DNA of 64,000 nt from assembly GCA_013141385.1 (NCBI GenBank), contig JABFRB010000016.1, positions 248,001 to 312,000 on the forward strand, written 5' to 3'. The stretch is from Bacteroidales bacterium. Its GTDB lineage: Bacteria; Bacteroidota; Bacteroidia; Bacteroidales; Tenuifilaceae. The position numbers and the translations under genes are program-made. The notes under the pieces are model-generated. The model worked only from the letters and a program-made list of their open reading frames with translations. It did no database searches and was not told the DNA's origin. Below, piece by piece: positions 62,454 to 64,000 of this stretch. How positions within the stretch are numbered: the stretch's first letter is position 1; every line of letters starts with the position of its first letter.

Positions 62454-62744
62454 TTACTTAGCGGGTATGATAGTTAGTAGCTTTTTATCAAGAAGATGGT
62501 TAAGAAACTCCATAGTCTCCGCTTCGCATTGCTCACGGCTAACATCAAACTCATCGAGGAGTAATTCAATAAGTGTATTGACCTTAATAGGATTTTCAAT
62601 GAGCTCCCACATCCTACTACCCACGGAATTTAAGCCAAAATACTCGCCATTCTCAATGCTCATCATTACAGTTTCCCCATCCATATTACTAGAGACTAAC
62701 TTATTGCTACGCTGAATGATAGATTGGTAATCAATGATAATCAT
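62454..62744 (-). CDS. PqqD-like peptide-recognition protein (lasso B1 type)
   Basis: 96 residues from ATG 62744; a TTG six codons upstream is not needed. It is a PqqD/RRE winged helix that binds leader peptides of ribosomally made natural products. Typical marks are SSNMDGETVMMSIENGEYFGLN (about 17-38), where the fold starts, SVGSRMWELIENP and EFDVSREQCEAETMEFLNHLLDKKLL. With the B2 gene 7 bases downstream it forms the split B1/B2 leader peptidase known from lasso clusters. Its own promoter must lie in the 62763-63096 spacer, where TAGATTTG (minus strand, about 62861-62868) fits a -7 element. Confidence 0.82.
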   Translation of the reverse strand: MIIIDYQSIIQRSNKLVSSNMDGETVMMSIENGEYFGLNSVGSRMWELIENPIKVNTLIELLLDEFDVSREQCEAETMEFLNHLLDKKLLTIIPAK

Positions 62745-62762
62745 TAAATTAATTTTTGACAA

Positions 62763-63096
62763 AGATAGTTTTTTAAAATAAGTTACTTGTTGCTGTTTCT
62801 AGTAATAACAGACAACTGATGCCCACATTCCAACAACTTGCAACTTGCGCCAATCTAAACAAATCTACAATTATACTGTTTATCACTTTTACAAAGAAAA
62901 TTAGGTTTTAAAAAATAACTTTTTTACGATAGCACGCTTTTTGTAGATGAATATATGCTATACTATAACCAATTAACTGATATTGTAGTACCTTTGTAGG
63001 TCAAAGTAGGGTTTGGCGTTACCTATTTTGTAACTCATTGATTTTAGCAACGTAAAACATAAAGAGACAGTTGGGCATTTGCGAATTTTAAACGGT
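62763..63096. promoter_or_regulatory. divergent intergenic region between the B1 gene and the adhesin-like gene
   Basis: 334 bases, AT-rich. Rightward, TACCTTTG at 62989-62996 matches the -7 consensus without a good TTG. Leftward, TAGATTTG (minus strand) could serve B1. CAACTTG occurs twice in tandem at about 62834-62847. Two short minus-strand frames (21 and 28 codons) exist but show no leader/core pattern, so no precursor peptide is called. Confidence 0.4.
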
Positions 63097-64000
63097 ATGA
63101 AAACAAATATGCATATAAAGATCCTGATGAAAAGAAAATTCATTCTTAGCCTTGTCCTGCTTTTGATTATGATGCTTAGTAATGAGGTTACTTTTGGAGC
63201 AACTTACTCAGCAGTGAAATCAGGATCATGGAGCGACCCATTAACTTGGGCTGCTGGTGGTACTACATTTCCTGGATCAGGTGATAATGTTACCGTACCT
63301 TTATCTTGGACAGTAACATTAACAGCAAATGCTGCTTGCAATAATTTGACTTTACTAGGAACCACAGGCACTCGCCTAGCAATCGGGGATTATACATTAT
63401 CCGTAAATGGAACATTAAATGGCCCAAGCAGTTCATTTATCAATAATGTTATCATTACTACTGGAACTTCTGGTGAATTAAAATTTGTGGGTGGATCAAG
63501 GGCTTTGTTTGGAGCAAACTGGTCTGCTTCTCATACAAGTGCTTGGAATTGGAGGTGTGAGATTGCTCTTAACGTCGGAGCAATAGGAACTGCTTCAACC
63601 CATGTAAAGATGGGAGAACTAATCGTAACAGCTGGAACTTTTACTGTAGGAACAACTGTTGCTGCAAGAGATTTGCGAATTGATGGGGATGGTACAGACG
63701 GTTCCGGTACTGTTACAATTGCATCAGGTGCGTATTTAATTGTAACTGGCAGTATGGGTACAAGAACAACATTAACAACAACATATTGTGGTACAATTAA
63801 CATTGATGGAACACTGATAATACAGGGAGCAAGGCTTAACGGTACAATAAACATCAACTCCGCAGGAGTTTTGGTTATGAAAAGACTAACAAATACCAAT
63901 GTTGTTTTATCTAATCCAACGAATAATTTTACATATGCTGCTGGGTCAACATTACAATATGATTTGGAAGGATCGATTGGTAAAATTAATACTGGGGCTG
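63097..64000 (+). CDS. large exported adhesin-like protein, 3' end outside the window
   Basis: Open without a stop from ATG 63097 to the window end (301 codons); starts at 63109 or 63127 are also possible. A signal peptide follows (hydrophobic core about 15-27, cleavage near VTFGA). The mature start YSAVKSGSWSDPLTW...PGSGDNVTV is the opening of repeat-rich Bacteroidota surface proteins with G8-like and beta-helix domains. The rest is rich in Thr, Gly, Asn and Val with regularly spaced short strands (for example NIDGTLIIQGARLNGTININ), consistent with a parallel beta-helix. A T9SS sorting domain is expected at the missing end. Confidence 0.8.
   Translation, partial: MKTNMHIKILMKRKFILSLVLLLIMMLSNEVTFGATYSAVKSGSWSDPLTWAAGGTTFPGSGDNVTVPLSWTVTLTANAACNNLTLLGTTGTRLAIGDYTLSVNGTLNGPSSSFINNVIITTGTSGELKFVGGSRALFGANWSASHTSAWNWRCEIALNVGAIGTASTHVKMGELIVTAGTFTVGTTVAARDLRIDGDGTDGSGTVTIASGAYLIVTGSMGTRTTLTTTYCGTINIDGTLIIQGARLNGTININSAGVLVMKRLTNTNVVLSNPTNNFTYAAGSTLQYDLEGSIGKINTGA

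Noticed and set aside
62780-62870. Minus-strand TTG-started frame of 28 codons just upstream of B1
   Set aside because: No ATG, no recognisable leader motif, and low-complexity tandem CAACTTG content.
62974-63040. Minus-strand frame of 21 codons (MSYKIGNAKPYFDLQ...) as a lasso precursor
   Set aside because: It is too short for a leader plus a ring-and-tail core, has no core-like Gly1/Asp8-9 arrangement, and overlaps the candidate -7 promoter element of the plus-strand gene.
63531-63899. 122-codon minus-strand frame inside the adhesin-like gene
   Set aside because: Val/Pro-rich mirror of a Thr/Gly-rich coding strand; the plus-strand frame with its signal peptide explains the region.
1-64000. 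CRISPR arrays, insertion sequences, prophage genes, rRNA genes
   Set aside because: No regularly spaced repeats, transposase, integrase, phage structural gene or rRNA sequence was recognised in the window.

Overview
The window is AT-rich DNA from a member of the Bacteroidota, most likely a free-living, Marinilabiliales- or Bacteroidales-like member of the class Bacteroidia. The evidence is a type IX secretion (T9SS) sorting domain on a giant PKD protein, the ribosomal block rplM-rpsI-rpsB-tsf, the sdhC-sdhA-sdhB order with a b558-type cytochrome, SiaB/SiaC-type regulators next to a SpoIIE phosphatase, exbB-exbD-exbD-tonB, and several promoters of the Bacteroidota type (TTG, 18-19 bp, TAnnTTTG). 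No phage, insertion sequence, rRNA operon or CRISPR array is visible.

Layout. 1-7010: a PAS-SpoIIE phosphatase (cut by the window start), a SiaB-like kinase, a SiaC-like phosphoprotein and a 1030-residue TerB/ABC-ATPase/ABC-2 permease fusion, then two exported proteins of unknown function. 7011-11448 (minus strand): a PfkB sugar/nucleoside kinase, tRNA-Asn, a D-2-hydroxyacid dehydrogenase, a 3-methyladenine DNA glycosylase and an O-antigen ligase-like protein. 11553-14362: ribosomal proteins L13, S9, S2 and elongation factor Ts, with a strong promoter and a structured RNA before rpsB. 14371-21839 (minus strand): a TolC-MFP-RND efflux operon followed by a LytS/LytT-type two-component pair. 22207-27498: a 1763-residue PKD-repeat T9SS cargo protein. 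27606-28916: pyrH and frr. 28917-29398: a four-helix-bundle gene framed by imperfect inverted repeats. 29397-31747 (minus strand): an L-fucose isomerase-like protein and a serine hydrolase.

31.9-34.2 kb is an accessory patch: an orphan HigA-type antitoxin, an XRE repressor divergent from a small unknown gene with clear operator-like palindromes, and a putative AbiC-type anti-phage membrane protein with an overlapping zinc-ribbon gene. 34.3-43.7 kb is housekeeping: an OmpA lipoprotein, dxs, tRNA-Leu, a dCMP deaminase, an S41 protease, and succinate dehydrogenase/fumarate reductase. 43.7-51.8 kb holds two tandem exported caspase-like proteases and several lineage-specific exported proteins. 51.9-58.3 kb is a PstS-like lipoprotein, a TPR protein and an ExbB-ExbD-ExbD-TonB energy system, followed by hflX. 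The end carries an M28 peptidase, a TPR/alpha-beta hydrolase, an isolated lasso-peptide-type B2/B1 pair with no precursor or cyclase in view, and the start of a large exported adhesin-like protein that runs off the window.

The least-described features are the Sia-type partner switch tied to an ABC exporter instead of a diguanylate cyclase, the orphan lasso B1/B2 pair, the AbiC/zinc-ribbon pair, the structured rpsB leader, and the four-helix-bundle cassette. Many genes have a TTG upstream of a better ATG; where that is so I moved the start and say why.
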